Shown here in pieces: positions 1-12,223 of a stretch of 64,000 nt of DNA (position 1 is the first letter of the stretch; the number at the start of each line of letters is the position of its first letter). Position numbers and translations under genes: made by a program. Origin of the DNA: Echinometra lucunter (Eukaryota; Echinodermata; Echinoidea; Camarodonta; Echinometridae); the NCBI GenBank assembly GCA_029962745.1, contig CM057165.1:22106559-22170558 (forward strand), in the 5' to 3' direction. Below the pieces are notes generated by a model. That model saw nothing but the letters and a program-made list of their open reading frames with translations, did not search any database and was not told the DNA's origin.

Positions 1-43
1 AGCATTTGCCACTCTCCACCCATGTGTAGTAAATGGACGTCTG

Positions 44-207
44 GGGGCGTTTCATCAACATAATTTTGTCCACTGACAAGTTGTCAGCGCTGACAACTTT
101 TTCAGGGGCTTACAACATTACTGATACCGTATGTAAGGCTAGTCAGACTTTGTCGGTAAAAAATCACTGACAAGACACTTGATGAAACGCCCCCCCCCCC
201 CCCCTGC
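44..207. mobile_element. Small palindromic TIR element (MITE-like)
   Basis: The ends are inverted copies of GGGGCGTTTCATCAA (left) and TTGATGAAACGCCCC (right, with an expanded C run). The element is bracketed by the direct repeat TGGACGTCTG at 34-43 and 208-217, a 10-bp target-site duplication. The interior holds the short palindrome GTTGTCAGCGCTGACAAC. It has no coding capacity. The sequence left of it (1-33) resembles the body of the SINE at 42333, so the element probably inserted into an older SINE fragment. Confidence 0.7.
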
Positions 208-217
208 TGGACGTCTG

Positions 218-1694
218 ATATAGAACTTGTTCCTTAAATGCTTTCAGCTAAATAGGGCCATAACACTTCTTAGGTGTCTTTTGCATCTTGATAATTATGA
301 GCAAAATATAAATGTATAGATAAAGGCTATCATTGTTAGCATTATCATCATCCCAGCTGAACATCAATCCACGCCAGACCGAAAATTTCGGAATCGTGGA
401 CTCTCACAATAGATGTGAGAAGGCCAACGAGAGATGGGCTGTTGATCTTAATAGGTCGACGACCTCAGTAGAATTTTCAGAAAACCGGGGAGATGACATC
501 GTCAGTATCATGGGCTGTAAGCAGTAAGCACGGTACAAGCCAGGGCGGACGGGGTGAAATTTGATGTGGGAATATCAATGTGACTGGCCCTTTAATCTGT
601 AAAATCGGCCCTGAAGCCAATGTGTATCGATTCGAGCGGCCGAAGAGAAAAATCCCAAACTTCCCATCACGGCCCATCACAAACTTCATCAAAAATCCTC
701 AAACTCCCCTTCTCCTGGCTGTAGCCCGTGCATATAATGCGGACTGGGACTGAAATTCTGTAGAGGAATTTTACCGTCCCTCCACTGGCGTACTGATCAT
801 TGCTGATGGGGAGGGGCCGGGGGGGGGGGGGGGAGTTGTCCCCCAAATAAAAAGGAGCTGAGATCGGAGTAGAGAAAGGAGCGGAGATCTAGGAGGCCCG
901 GAAAGGAAAGATTTACATAAAGGCGGGGAAAGGAAAGTCTATTATGATGTGGGCCTAGTATAATTGACAAAAGATTGCAGAAGATGAATAATTAATTTGG
1001 AAGGAGAGCTGGCTGAGGAAGATGATTATTTTCTTCCAAATTGAATGTGAAAAGTTTTCAAGTTATGGATGCTGTTCACGGGGGCTATGTTCTTTGTTTT
1101 TGGGTGGGGCCCGGGTGGGAATGGGTGGAGCCGTCTGCGGGACTTTCCCTACTCAACCAATTACCGTACGGTGCACGTGCAGATCAGATCCAAACATGTG
1201 CAGGGCAGCTAGGGGCCGGATCTCCCGCCGGCCGCGCCGATGCGGCTAGGCCTCATGGGCTGGCTAGGCTATATCTAGCGGTGCGTGATGTGCGCCAGCA
1301 CGGTAGTTGTGCGTTGTCGATCGGCCTTTTGAATCTTTGATACGACGTTAAAGTTAGATGGCAATTGATTAATGTACCGGAACACTATTCTATCAATAAG
1401 AAAACTTTACGCGAACACCTTAACAACAGGATGAGGTCAGTATGCTTCCTTTTTAATGGCAAATAAAGGACGGATACCTATGAATTATTTTGTGTTTTTG
1501 AAGGAAAAATACTGCATGAATCCCCATGTGAACAAGTCAATGTCAATGAACAACTGAGAATCACGACGCCGAAGACTCGGCTCCCCGTGGGTCAGCAGCT
1601 AGTATGTAGCATTCGGTGACCAATCGATGAATGAATCAGTTGCACAGTTTAAAACCGGGGTTTAACATTTGGAAATAAAATCGCAAATATCGTG
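218..1694. other. Non-coding stretch, nothing recognised
   Basis: I find no convincing exon here. It has a G run near 818-832 and a GC-rich patch around 1195-1260 with several CpGs. Open frames are short and have no domain-like character. It may be intron of the large + strand gene or intergenic DNA. Confidence 0.5.
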
Positions 1695-2115
1695 TTTCAG
1701 GCCCCACCTCTAATATAGTTTGAATGTGGGGCTGATTCCCACACGAAGTAACTTTAAATTTTCAACATTTTACTCGATTGACCACTCACGCCACTAATTT
1801 TTACGGCCCCACCAAACAGGATTATGATATGATTATCAGGGTAGTGGGGCTGATGGGCTTCAGCTGCTGTGTTAATCATATTTGAATCCTGTTTGGTGGG
1901 GCCGTAAACACGAGTATATATAAGAGAGTTTTGAAAGAAGATTATAATGATACTAGTAATTAGACGTGATGATCGATCAACACTTTAAAAAAAAACATTG
2001 TAATAGAAGGTCTGTAGTCTTCTATTTCTGTTGTCTAACTTAGGTCAGGAAAGATCATGATCTATGTGGGTATCAGCCCTGCCCTCATCAAGCATTAATT
2101 GAGTGGGGCCTGAAA
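1695..2115. mobile_element. TIR element with nested inverted repeat
   Basis: The outer ends are a perfect 15-bp inverted pair, TGTTTCAGGCCCCAC (1695-1709) and its complement (2101-2115). Inside lies a second perfect inverted pair of 21 bp at 1803-1823 and 1885-1905, containing GGCCCCACCAAACAGG. No transposase frame is present, so this is a non-autonomous element, or one element inserted in another. I see no clear target-site duplication. Confidence 0.5.
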
Positions 2116-3656
2116 CACAATTATGCCAAATCAACTTTTAACCTTTCATATTTATGAATATTTATAAATGTCATTTATTCATGTATTGTTAGGATATGTG
2201 TGTAACATTAATGATTAATGTGTGCCCTTAAAAAGTGTAGTGAGGACCTGACCCCTGTGCTCCTGGCCTGGGCTCCCACTTTTACAAAATCTTAGGCCCC
2301 CTCCCCCCTAAAAAATGTATTGGAGTAACAGGCCACTGAAAAATATGGTAGGTAGGACGTTTTTTTTTTTTTTTTTTTAATAATTTTTTCCCCCTTCCAA
2401 TCTGCATATACCACAATTTATACATACACCCAATACGCACACCCATACGTGTACATGCATACATACAAACATACAACATACGGGTTCATTTTGCTATAAA
2501 CTAGTTTCCCGTAGACCCCAGCCAGAGATATCGCATGCTCCGTCTCCAACAGGTTACACAACAGACTAAGATACCAGTTAAATATAGCTTTTAGGGGCTG
2601 TTCACAAATAATAACCAACATTTTCAGGAGTAAATAGTGACGCACACTTGTTTATTTTTAGGAGAATATTTCAAGGTGAATGTATATTCACTATTGTCGG
2701 CTATATCTTGCAATATTTCACCTATTACAGCATTTATGTCAAACTTTCGGAGAACACTAAATAGAGTTTTAGGCCCAAGTTTACCCGTGACCTTCACAGC
2801 ATATGACGCCATGTTGAGGTACACAGCTAGTGAGATAGGGCTATGTTGTTGAGCGAGATACACAGCAATACGGGTGAGGATATTGCCCAAACAAGCGGCA
2901 TTGGGCGTGCTCATGAAGAAAAAGAGGTTTACTCTCGCCGAAGCTGCTCGAATTACATATTTTACGGCGGGAAATAGCTCTTCTGTCCGCAACACTTCCG
3001 GTTTTTCTACACAGCAAATTCGATCGCGAAGGCAGCACGATCATACGCAATATAGATAGCAAATAAAATTTTAAAAACCTAGGGTCGGGGATATTTTTAG
3101 GGTTGGACAGGTTACGCCAATACAACAATTTTTTTTTTTAGGCCTTGGAATGGATATGTCCTGTTTGTAGCCTGTACCCCGTGAAATTGATAAGGTCAGA
3201 GTGTAGTAAAAAATAAAAACCCCTCTTCAGATATGTCAAGTTTCTTGTGTTTCCTTTATTTAAAAATCTTCTGGGATACATTTTATGAAAATCACACACT
3301 GCTGATGAGTTTCACATTAAAAGCATACTGATGTAGGCTCAGAGTAAGTGATTCATCTCTCGTTTTCATTGCCTTTTGAAACGGGAGTGCTGAAAGAAAC
3401 ACTTCAGGAATGTTTGTATTCAATAAAGATTTTGAGAAATTCTTTGAGGTCATTGAACACCCACTCCGTCTGGCTTTCATTCCTGAAGCTCAAAGAGCAT
3501 ATACTGCTACTGCTACTGCTACTGCTACTGCTACTACCACCACCACAGAAGCCACTTTCATTAAATATTTGTGTGTGCGCCTTGTGTTTAATTTGTTAAA
3601 GCAAAGTACTGGCACTAGTGCTTTACTTGTGTAATTTTGTCACCTTAAATCCACAG
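2116..3656. other. Non-coding flank of the FN3 exon
   Basis: It contains a T run at 2360-2378 and a (TACTGC)n microsatellite at about 3501-3534 that degrades into ACC triplets, followed by the polypyrimidine-poor acceptor of the FN3 exon. A minus-strand open frame near 2624-2995 is treated separately. Confidence 0.5.
2624..2812 (-). CDS. Possible small minus-strand ORF, unassigned
   Basis: On the minus strand an ATG at 2812 in a good Kozak setting (CAACATGGCG) opens a 62-codon frame. The same frame is open upstream to 2995 (123 codons in all). The predicted peptide has ordinary, non-repetitive composition (MASYAVKVTGKLGP at its start) and a plausible alternation of hydrophobic and charged residues. 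I do not recognise a family. It could be a first exon of an antiparallel gene, a transposon remnant or chance. Confidence 0.15.
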   Translation of the reverse strand: MASYAVKVTGKLGPKTLFSVLRKFDINAVIGEILQDIADNSEYTFTLKYSPKNKQVCVTIYS

Positions 3657-3911
3657 ATGGTCTATGGCTTTCAGCACGAGCCCTCAACACTACTGCAGTA
3701 GATGTAACATGGCGCTCTCTTCAACCTCAAGCACACTTCATCCTCTCCTACATGAAGTTCCAGGACAGTGCATTAATTTTCAAGACAACAGTCATTGCAA
3801 AAGGTCACAAGGTCTTCAGAGGCTTAGAAGAAGGCTCCCTCTATCAAATTACCATCACATCAAGAGATAGCAGTGTGAAGGAGACATCAGTATTCATTGT
3901 AGTTAGCACAG
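3657..3911 (+). CDS. Fibronectin type III domain exon of the giant mucin gene
   Basis: The exon lies between an acceptor (ATCCACAG) and a donor (CACAG|GTTCG), and is phase 1 at both ends, as is usual for shuffled extracellular modules. About 85 residues read as one FN3 fold: the TTAVDVTW B-C strand signature with its core Trp, a Tyr/Met-containing C strand (ILSYMKF), the E-F turn GLEEGSLYQITI with the conserved Leu and Tyr, and a closing strand FIVVST. It has no Cys. FN3 modules usually mediate protein contacts outside the cell. The next compatible exon starts at 10419; the final G joins AA there to give Glu. No further FN3 exon is seen upstream, so the true N-terminus lies outside the window. 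Confidence 0.75.
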
Positions 3912-3927
3912 GTTCGTACTCGCAGTA

Positions 3928-4385
3928 CTGTAAACGCTGTTATTTTCTCGCGATTAATTTTTCGCGCTGAGAGACGCCAAAACAAATTCGCAGGTTGTTG
4001 AATTCACATGCACAACTACTTACTTGCAAAAGTGCATGGCAAGATTTTATTTGATATTTCAATGCATGACAATCGTTTTCCAGCCCTAGTTATAGCTCAA
4101 AATGGTCATATTTTAGCAAGAATAATCAGCACGGCTCCATTTATTATCTCTCACACACTCTATCAATCAAATGCATCCGGAAGACGCAACTATATACACA
4201 AACGTACTTCTAAACTGAATTGGATTCAAACACGCATTTCATCAGTTGAAACGCAATTGGGCATCACTTCAAAACAAGCATAAGAAATTGTGCTAATATT
4301 TTCCCGCGTTCTAGAATTCGCGCTTGCCGAAAATAGCGCGAAATCCGCGGAAATTAATGTACTGCGCATATTTCTGCATTTACAG
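3928..4385. mobile_element. Tc1/mariner-type MITE with TA duplication
   Basis: The element begins TA|CTGTAAA at 3926 and ends TTTACAG|TA at 4387, giving short terminal inverted repeats bracketed by the dinucleotide TA. Subterminal AATTTTTCGCGC-like motifs occur on both sides. There is no transposase frame. It starts only about 15 bp after the donor of the FN3 exon. Confidence 0.5.
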
Positions 4386-5421
4386 TAGTTTCAGTTAACC
4401 CTCTATGGCCTGTCAGACCTCACTATCAGTAAATATTAAATTGCTCCCAATAACTCATGTTTTTCATTTAATTTATAAGGCACTGAAAAAAGTTGTTCTT
4501 GGTCAAGTCTCAGCAGAGTTGGCATTTATGAAATGTTGCTTTCCATATTTTTTATGTAAAAAAAAAAAAAAAAAAGATTTAAAATGCTCCGTCGCTTAGT
4601 AAAAAACAGAGCTGTGAGAAAAGATGCTCCAGAGCGCAAACAGCACAGACAACAATATGCATTTTGCATTTTTTATGTGTTTTTCTGCACCACTGAATTC
4701 CACTGAAGGACGTTCCACAGTTATATTTGTGCGCATCCTCATCTGCGCATGTTTTATGCTATGCGCGTTGACGTCATAATGACTGAACAGCTGATTGATC
4801 AGCTGATATTTCTGTAGTCTGCATTCTAATTGCAAATCTGATATGTTAGAATACGAAGCTGATCAGCGGAAACAGGCGTATGGACAACCCTTTTTTTAAT
4901 GTGTCTACATATGTAGTATACTTTTCTCTGCAATTCTAGAAAGACTATGGCATGGATTTTGAATACATGGGAGAGTGATTTTTCATTTGTGCGTATCTAG
5001 ATTCCTAGTCTTTGGCACATATTTTGTGTGGATTTTTTTTTACCATATGAATACCCCTTGTTTTCATAATGTCCTGCATTCAGCATGTACATGTACATTG
5101 TAGGTCTAGCATGACTCCATAATGCAAATTAATATTTGGGGGGGGGGTAAACACAAATAAAATATTTTAATTACACTTTTTGTTGTTTCTTATACTGTTG
5201 GGGGTAAGTTGGGACACTTTGTCCCTCTTCACCCCAATTACTTTTTGTGTGTATAAGGAAAATTAGTATTTTCCAGTCATCATCCATTGATAGAGTACAT
5301 GGAATGTCTTTATTATTCATAGAAAAATAATAATTAAGTCACATCGATCAATTCTTTTTTGTAGATCATTCATGCTACCTCAGACTACTTTTGTGTAAAA
5401 AAAAAAATGTATTGCAATTAT
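4386..5421. other. Intron, low-complexity and repeat remnants
   Basis: It contains an A run at 4559-4575, a G run near 5140, and at about 4880-4990 a diverged copy of the 224-bp repeat seen at 6011. No exon recognised. Confidence 0.5.
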
Positions 5422-5725
5422 ATGGTGGCCCTGAAGTACGCTCGACAACAGGTCATGTGCAATGTGAATTTCGCATCCCAGGTCCTGAACTTTGCATCCC
5501 AAGTCGTGAAATTCACGACCCGCGGTGCGAAATTCAGAACTCGTGGCGCGAACTTTGCATCCCAGTCCTGAATTTTGCACCGCGGGTCGTGAATTGCACG
5601 ACTTAGGATGCAAAGTTTGCGCCACGGGTCATGAATTTCATGACCTCGGATGCGAAGTTCAGGACCTGGGATGCGAAATTCACGTCACACATGACCTGTT
5701 GTCGAGCGTACTTCATCGCCACCAT
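5422..5725. mobile_element. 304-bp palindromic element built of short modules
   Basis: The left end ATGGTGGC...GAAGTACGCTCGACAACAGG and the right end are inverted copies that continue into near-symmetric arms of about 150 bp. The arms themselves are tandem variants of a roughly 20-25 bp module (GAATTTCGCATCCCAGGTCC and relatives), alternating in orientation, so the whole can fold as a hairpin of hairpins. No coding function; open frames across it are by-products of symmetry. Confidence 0.7.
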
Positions 5726-6010
5726 ACAGTTATGAAGAGTAACAGAATTTCACCAAAAACCATCAAAATAAAAGGTAAAATTACAAAACGCTGATAATTT
5801 TTTTTTTCAATATTTCCCAATTAGTATTGATCTTAATGTCAATTTACAAGTAAGTCTTAAGCAGGTTTTTTCTTAAGTGCTAAAATTACCTTTGATAATA
5901 CCCAACATTAATTTTAGACAACTATCCCCAAAATATGTGATTTTAGCATTTTTAATAGTTTTCTCCCACTTCTCCCTGACTGTCCCACTTCACCCCTAGT
6001 TAAAAAAAAA

Positions 6011-6680
6011 GCACATGGACCCCACTTTTTTAATCTTTCTATCTCTTCAGTATACTTTCATCTACAATTCTGGAGAGAAATACAAATATATGACATGGGT
6101 TTTGGATGTTTGGGGCCATAAAATTGAGTCAATCATATGTTGGATTAGATTCTCAGCCTTTTGCATGTTTTTGGCGCGTTTTTGTGGTTTTCAAGCCGAT
6201 TCGCAACTATTAGGGCGCAATAGTTCAAAAACAAGCACATGGACCCCACTTTTTTAATGTTTCAATCTCTTCAGTATACTTTCATCTACAATTCTAGAGA
6301 GAAAGACGAACATGACATGGGTTTTGGATGTTTGGGGCCATAAAATAGAGTCCATCATATTTTGGATTATAGATTCTCAGCCTTTTGCATGTTTTTGTCG
6401 CGTTTTTGTGGTTTTCAAGCCGATTCGCAACTATTAGGGCGATGATAGTTCAAAAACAAGCATATGGACCCCACTTTTTTAATGTTTTAATCTGTTCAGT
6501 ATACTTTCCTCTAAAATTCTAGAGAGAGAGAAAGGTGAATATGACATGGGTTTTGAATGTTTGGGACCATAAAATTGAATCGGCCGTATTTTGGATTAGA
6601 TCCTCAGTATTTTTGGTGCGTTTTTGTGGTTTTCAAGCCGATTCGCAGCCATTAGGGCGCCAACAGCTTGAAAATGAACC
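6011..6680. repeat. Three tandem copies of a ~224-bp repeat
   Basis: Units start at 6011, 6235 and 6460 with GCACATGGACCCCAC or GCATATGGACCCCAC, followed by a shared body including GACATGGGTTTTG and CAAGCCGATTCGCA. A degenerate fourth unit continues past 6677 and further decayed relatives extend to about 7200; another lies near 4880. It is within the intron after the FN3 exon. Confidence 0.8.
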
Positions 6681-8225
6681 CCCCCTTTTTTTAATGTGTT
6701 TACCCCTTTAGTAGGCATTCCTCTACAACTTTGCAAATTTTCATGAAAATGACATGGATTTTGAATAAAGTGCAGCTTAAACTGTCCTATTTATTTTTCA
6801 TGTGGATTCCAAGACTCTAAGATATGTTTTTTGTCCTTTTTGGCACCATTTTCTCCACATGAGGGCACTGCTAGTTTAAAGAGAAGTACAGATGGCCCAG
6901 TTTAAACAGCCTTTCCACCTTTGTCATACATTTCGCTACAATTCTGGAAGGTTTGATGAAGTTTAATAGGGTTTTGACAGAGTAAAAGTGATTTATACTC
7001 TTTTGTCGTAATTGTGAGTTCTAATAGAGGCCTAAATCTCTTGATTGCGTCATTTTATCTGCCATCCAATTATGGCAACTTCGAAGTCCCGTAGAAAAAA
7101 AGTAAGCACATGAACCTGTATTATTTTTTGCATTTTTGGCTTACATAGGTACCGAAGTAACTATGCAAAATGTGGAGAAAATGACATGGATTTCATTTTA
7201 ACTGTGGAACGACATTAAAGTTACTTTATGTGTTGTAAAGATACATTTTTTTTCTAATGTAGATATTGTAATGCATGAATTACCTCATTTTATATTTCAT
7301 TTTGATTTTTTGTAGTTTTTAAATTGACAAATCATTTAGGATAATACCATCCATCGTCACTTTATCATCTAATCTATAAAAAGGTTATTAAAAAAGCTTT
7401 TTATAACTGATAAATTGTAATTGATTCTGAAATATTACCACATTGATCTCGACTTATCCATTAAAGAAATGTTTCCATAGATATAAAATGTTGGAAACAA
7501 TAAAACACACATTTTCAATTGATTTTTAAAAATCACAACCCTGGGCCTCGGCAATATCTGCCAGTTAGCCTCCTTTACTAATTTATCATCTTCCAAAATG
7601 TTACCACAATGTTAGACTTATCCATTAAAAAGAATGTTTTCAATGCTTTAAAAGGGTTTTAAACAAAAACAATTTTGTTTTCTTTTTTGATAGTTCTGGA
7701 CAGACCTTACCATTGATATCTGTAAGCTAAACACCAGGTCAGATGTGCTCAAAATGATTAATATGCTTCTCTATCATTTCTTGGCCAATTGTGATTCTGA
7801 TTTCTCTGACTGATACAGCTCAGTGAGGGCTTGTTGCCAAAGATCACATATGCAGGTCAAAGGTCAAATGAGGTCAAATGTTAAAATTTACCTACAACAG
7901 TGCCAGTTTCTACTGGAGTTGGCAACTTTTTAAACCATAAGCCCACTTGTACGCTAACTTGGATGGTAGATGCCTTCCAGTGACCTCATTGCTATTTGGG
8001 GCCTAAGTTAAGGTCACGTATGTAGGTCAAAGGTCAAATGTGCTCAAAAATGATTAATATGCTTCTTTTCTGTGATTTCTTAGCCGATTTTGATTCTGAT
8101 TTCTCTGACTGATAAAGCTAGATGAGGGCTTCCTAACTCGCACTTTGGAATGTGTTTATCATGTTGTACAAATTTATGCAAATTTATGCAAAATCACAAA
8201 AGAATGCTACTTCTTTTTTGCAGCT
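6681..8225. repeat. Decayed interspersed repeats in intron
   Basis: It includes degenerate relatives of the 224-bp repeat (to about 7200). From about 7780 there are copies of an interspersed repeat with GATTTTGATTCTGATTTCTC and AGGTCAAAGGTCAAATG motifs (7791, 8084). No exon recognised. Confidence 0.5.
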
Positions 8226-8985
8226 GGGCAATTCCACAACATATGGGACACAGAGCTCAAAATTTGAATTTGCACTGTGCCTTGTTAATTCCAAATAAAA
8301 ATCTTAAATTACTACAGGGTCTTCTTTTTGTTACAAATAAACATTTAAGATAAAACAATCTGCAATTCTACCTTCTTACGAGAATAATATAAACAAATAA
8401 AAATTTGCAAATATGGGACTATGGTCAGGGAAATGTGCTTTAAATGCCTCTTATTCTTATAATTAGTCATTTTTCTCAGATTTTTTTTTCATCTAATTTA
8501 TTTTAATGGATTACTTTAACAGATTTTGGGTAGTTAGTGAGTGAAACACTAATGGAAATGTGCAAAATCTACGTTGAATTTAAGTGTAACGTCAGTTACC
8601 AACATGTCTTCAGTAAATTTTTCATGGCACTAAAACAAATTATTCAAATTGCTCATTATTTTGCACATCTCTTCCCAGGAACCTAGGTGTAATGTCAAAT
8701 GAATTACATAATCCTTACAAGTCTGAGACATGCGATATATAAATTTGATTCTACACCATCATTTTCCATATCATTTTTGCGTAACATCAGTTACCGACAC
8801 ATTTTCGCTTGCTGTGTGATAAGAAATGCAGTTTGAGATAAGAACTGTCCATGTGTTTCTTCCCTATTATCAACTTATTTATCTATATTAATTAAAAGCC
8901 GAAGCAAGTGTCATTCACAAAACTACAATATAAACAATACCACTAGTACTCTGTCTTGGTAACATCAGTTACCGTGGAATTGCCC
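8226..8985. mobile_element. 760-bp non-autonomous TIR element with AGCT duplication
   Basis: Perfect terminal inverted repeats GGGCAATTCCAC / GTGGAATTGCCC are flanked on both sides by AGCT (8222-8225 and 8986-8989), a plausible 4-bp target duplication. The inner sequence repeats a GTAACATCAGTTACC palindrome several times. It interrupts an older repeat whose motif GATTTTGATTC resumes right after the element. No transposase frame. Confidence 0.65.
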
Positions 8986-10418
8986 AGCTGATTTTGATTC
9001 AGTTTGTTTTATCTGATAGGGCTTGGTGTGGGCTTCAAAGCTTCCACACAGAATTTGGAAATTCATTATTTATGCAAATTTATGCAAATATATTCAAAGT
9101 GAACAAAAAAATGTTCCTCCTCTTGTTCACAGTGGATTTTGATTCTGTTTGATTTATCTGATAGGGCTTGGTGGGGGCTTTTGACCCCATCTCACAGTGG
9201 GGGAGGGGGAGGGGCCGTGTAGTTTTTCATGGAATAACCCATTTATTTTATGGGAGGTTATTTGTATAGCAGAGATTTCATGACCTTGGGGATACACTTC
9301 CGTTGCACCGGCAATGGATATTTCTAGTTATATGAAAACCCTTGTTAGTAGCAGTAAGAATTTTCAGAAGGAAGCTCTGTATTATCTATACAATGAAATT
9401 TCTGAATTCATTCAGTGGAAATTAGTTTTTTATTAGCATTCAAAATTTGCAATCTGTTTTACAATGACTCATATTGTTGATAAAAGGAGAGAGTACCTCA
9501 TGCTCTGCAAACTTGTCTGGAAAATAAATATTTGACATATGCACACTTGAAAAGTATGCAAATATATTTATGAAGCATAAATGTGTGCTTATTCATGTTT
9601 GATGATCAAGAGTAAAGAATCTGTATAAATAATGCAAGATATAGGTGAAACATTTTGATTTTAGTTTTGTTTTTTATTATTATGGCTGGCCTAAATGATC
9701 AGCAAACCATACATGTATTTAAAGACCAAAGGCTGTTATTCATCAACACATATTCAAAAGAGGATATTTTCCCGTTGAAAAACCCTATCACCATTTATGT
9801 TGCAAGTTTTGAACACCATTAAAGGAAGTGACCTAGCCATAGCAGTATCCCATAACATTTTCCCAAGATTCCAACTAATTCTGATATTCATAATGATTGA
9901 TGAACAGAGCACACTCTTCAAAATGTGTTGAGACAGGTTTACTCCTCATATTGAACGACTCTGATAGCTCCAAACTCTCTTTCAAGATCTCCTACAGAGG
10001 GATGGCGCCAGTACCTTTCAGAATTACACAGTCACTTGAAAAACTCCTGTGACCTGCAAACAACTTGTCCTGTCTCTGTCACACCTTCTTTCCCTTCATC
10101 CTTCCATTTATCCGTAAACTGAGATGATAAAACAAAGAAGCATTTTCTAGTGATAGATATCAATTAATTTCGTCATTATCACCTTTTATTTCTTTCCTTG
10201 TCTATTCACTTGTCCTTAATTCCTTGAAATGCCCAGTGTTAGTGGTGTCTTTTGATGGAATGATAAATCATTAGTCTTTCCAATACCTCATGTTATCAAA
10301 AGCTTCTAGTTCTCAATAATTTAACAATCCTTTGTGACTATGCATCATACTGTCAGCAATACACTGTTTGAATACTCATCATACTCACAACTTGTATTTT
10401 TTATTTGTTCATTTCCAG
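8986..10418. other. Intron, mostly featureless
   Basis: Its start carries two more copies of the GATTTTGATTC...GGGCTTGGTG interspersed repeat (8988, 9131). The remainder is AT-rich with no exon I can support. It ends in the acceptor TTTGTTCATTTCCAG of the next exon. Confidence 0.5.
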
Positions 10419-11279
10419 AATGTTCAGATAATGTTTACCATGTTGGAAGGAGACTTCAGGAAAGTGTGACTGAAACTACCATAGAGTCCACAACTGTTGA
10501 AGAGGGAACAACAGGTGTAGAAAGCACATATATCGATACAACAGCAAGGACTAGCTCAATTGACAGTTCAACACAAGCCTCTGAAACAAGTGCAGCTGAA
10601 ACAACTGTCCATATATACACTACTGAAAGTGTTTCAATAGCTGCAGAGACTAAGGCCAATGCAGAAACATCGGTATCAACAAATAAGTCATTCAGTACTA
10701 CATTTGAAGCCACAACAAAAGGGGAAACAACTGAAATTTTATCCATAGTTCTAAGTGATTCGGAGACAACTCCAAACGAAGCCTCAACATTAGTTCTCAC
10801 GAGCCAGATGGGAGCAAGTAGTGCGGAAAGCACAGATTCTGAGTCCACAGTTGAAGCAACAACTTTGGCACTAACAACTATTGCAGTATCTGAAGATGTG
10901 GGCACAACATCTGCGGAAGCAACAACACAAATGGAGAAAACTCTTGGCTCAACTTCAGAAGAGAGCAGTTCAGCTGAATTGACAACTTCTTTTACAGATG
11001 GAGCAACAACTTTTTCCGAAACAACAACTGTAGTTTCTGAGGATGAAGCAACAACATTTGATTCTTCAACAACAAAAGTGGAATCAACAGTTGGGTTGTC
11101 TACAGATATAAGCTCAAGCAAAGCGAATACTTTGCCTGAAACAACAAGTGTTACTACAGAATTTGTTGGTTCAAATGGAACAAGTCAAGTTGGCACTACA
11201 GCGGAACTAACAACTGTACACATGGGTACAATTCAGGCAAGCACTCTACCAGAAACAACATCTGAAACAAATACGCAAG
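10419..11279 (+). CDS. Thr/Ser-rich linker exon of the giant mucin gene
   Basis: Acceptor ATTTCCAG and donor CAAG|GTACAT bound an 861-bp exon, phase 1 at both ends. It opens with ECSDNVYHVGRRLQES, a short ordinary stretch with the only Cys of the exon, then becomes a Thr/Ser/Glu-rich chain without a fixed repeat. This is mucin-type sequence, expected to carry dense O-glycans on an extended backbone. The minus-strand frame overlapping it is a shadow caused by biased codons. Joining to 3911 and to 12224 keeps the frame. Confidence 0.85.
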
Positions 11280-11339
11280 GTACATGTAAATATTCAGAAA
11301 TCTTTCTGGGAAATTGTGAACTATTATAAACCTATTACT

Positions 11340-11960
11340 ACACGAATTGTCCGTCCCGTTTTCGTTCTCATGATAACTTAAGAACCGTTTGACGGATCAA
11401 CTTCAAACTTGGCTTGCATATGCATGTGGGAGGGACAACGGTGTGATTAGATTTGGGGGTCTCAAGGTCAAAGGGCAAAGGTCATAGAGGTCATGATATA
11501 CATAGTAATGGTTCGTTCTCGCGATAACTCAACAACCATTTGACAGATCCACTTCAAACTTGGCTCATGTATGCATATAGGAGGGGCAACGATCTGATTA
11601 GATTTTGGGGTCTTAGGGTCAAAGGTCAAAGGTCTTAGAGGTTATTATGTACATAGAAATGGTTCGTTGTCGCGATAACAACCATTTGAAGGATCAACTT
11701 CAAACTTGGCTCATGTATGCATATTGGAGGGACAATGATCTTATCAGATTTTGGGGTCTCAAGATCAAAGGTCATTATATACCTGAAAATTGCTTGTTCT
11801 CACGATAACTTAACTCTGTGACGGTTCAACTTCAAACTTGGCTTATGTATGCATATGGGAGGGACAATGGTCTCATTAGATTTGGGGTCAAGTATACATG
11901 AAAATAAAAAAATTACCATGAATATACTTCCAATCTGACAATGGCGGAGGCATAAATTTC
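11340..11960. repeat. Tandem ~150-bp repeat, about four units
   Basis: Units begin near 11363, 11514, 11664 and 11798 with GTTCTCGCGATAACT-type sequence, followed by GATCAACTTCAAACTTGG, CATGTATGCATAT and GTCAAAGGTCA. It occupies the intron before the giant exon. Similar low-copy tandem blocks are common in marine invertebrate genomes. The remainder to 12223 is plain intron ending in CCTCTTCCAG. Confidence 0.75.
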
Positions 11961-12223
11961 AACAGTGCGCGGTCAAGGATTCATCTAGTTTTAATTTGAT
12001 CTACTGTTAATGGAATCTATTTGTAAAATGTGCGTATGTTGTGGTCCAATGCATAAGTTTGAACTCAGAGTCCAGAATGTCGTTTTCAATTGATCTGTGC
12101 TTTCACATTACATTCAGCTTACGTCATCAATATGAATTTGTTTGATTGTATCGTGCTTGAATTTAAATCATGACTGCACCCAATTTTGACCAGGTATTCA
12201 TTTTTTAATTTCCCCTCTTCCAG

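Noticed and set aside
5380..5794. Open frames of about 70-90 codons on both strands at the palindrome
   Set aside because: They mirror each other because of the inverted symmetry and consist of repeats of the same short module.
10456..11121. 221-codon minus-strand frame over the Thr/Ser-rich exon
   Set aside because: Same composition effect as in the giant exon; Val/Ser-rich complement with no independent support.
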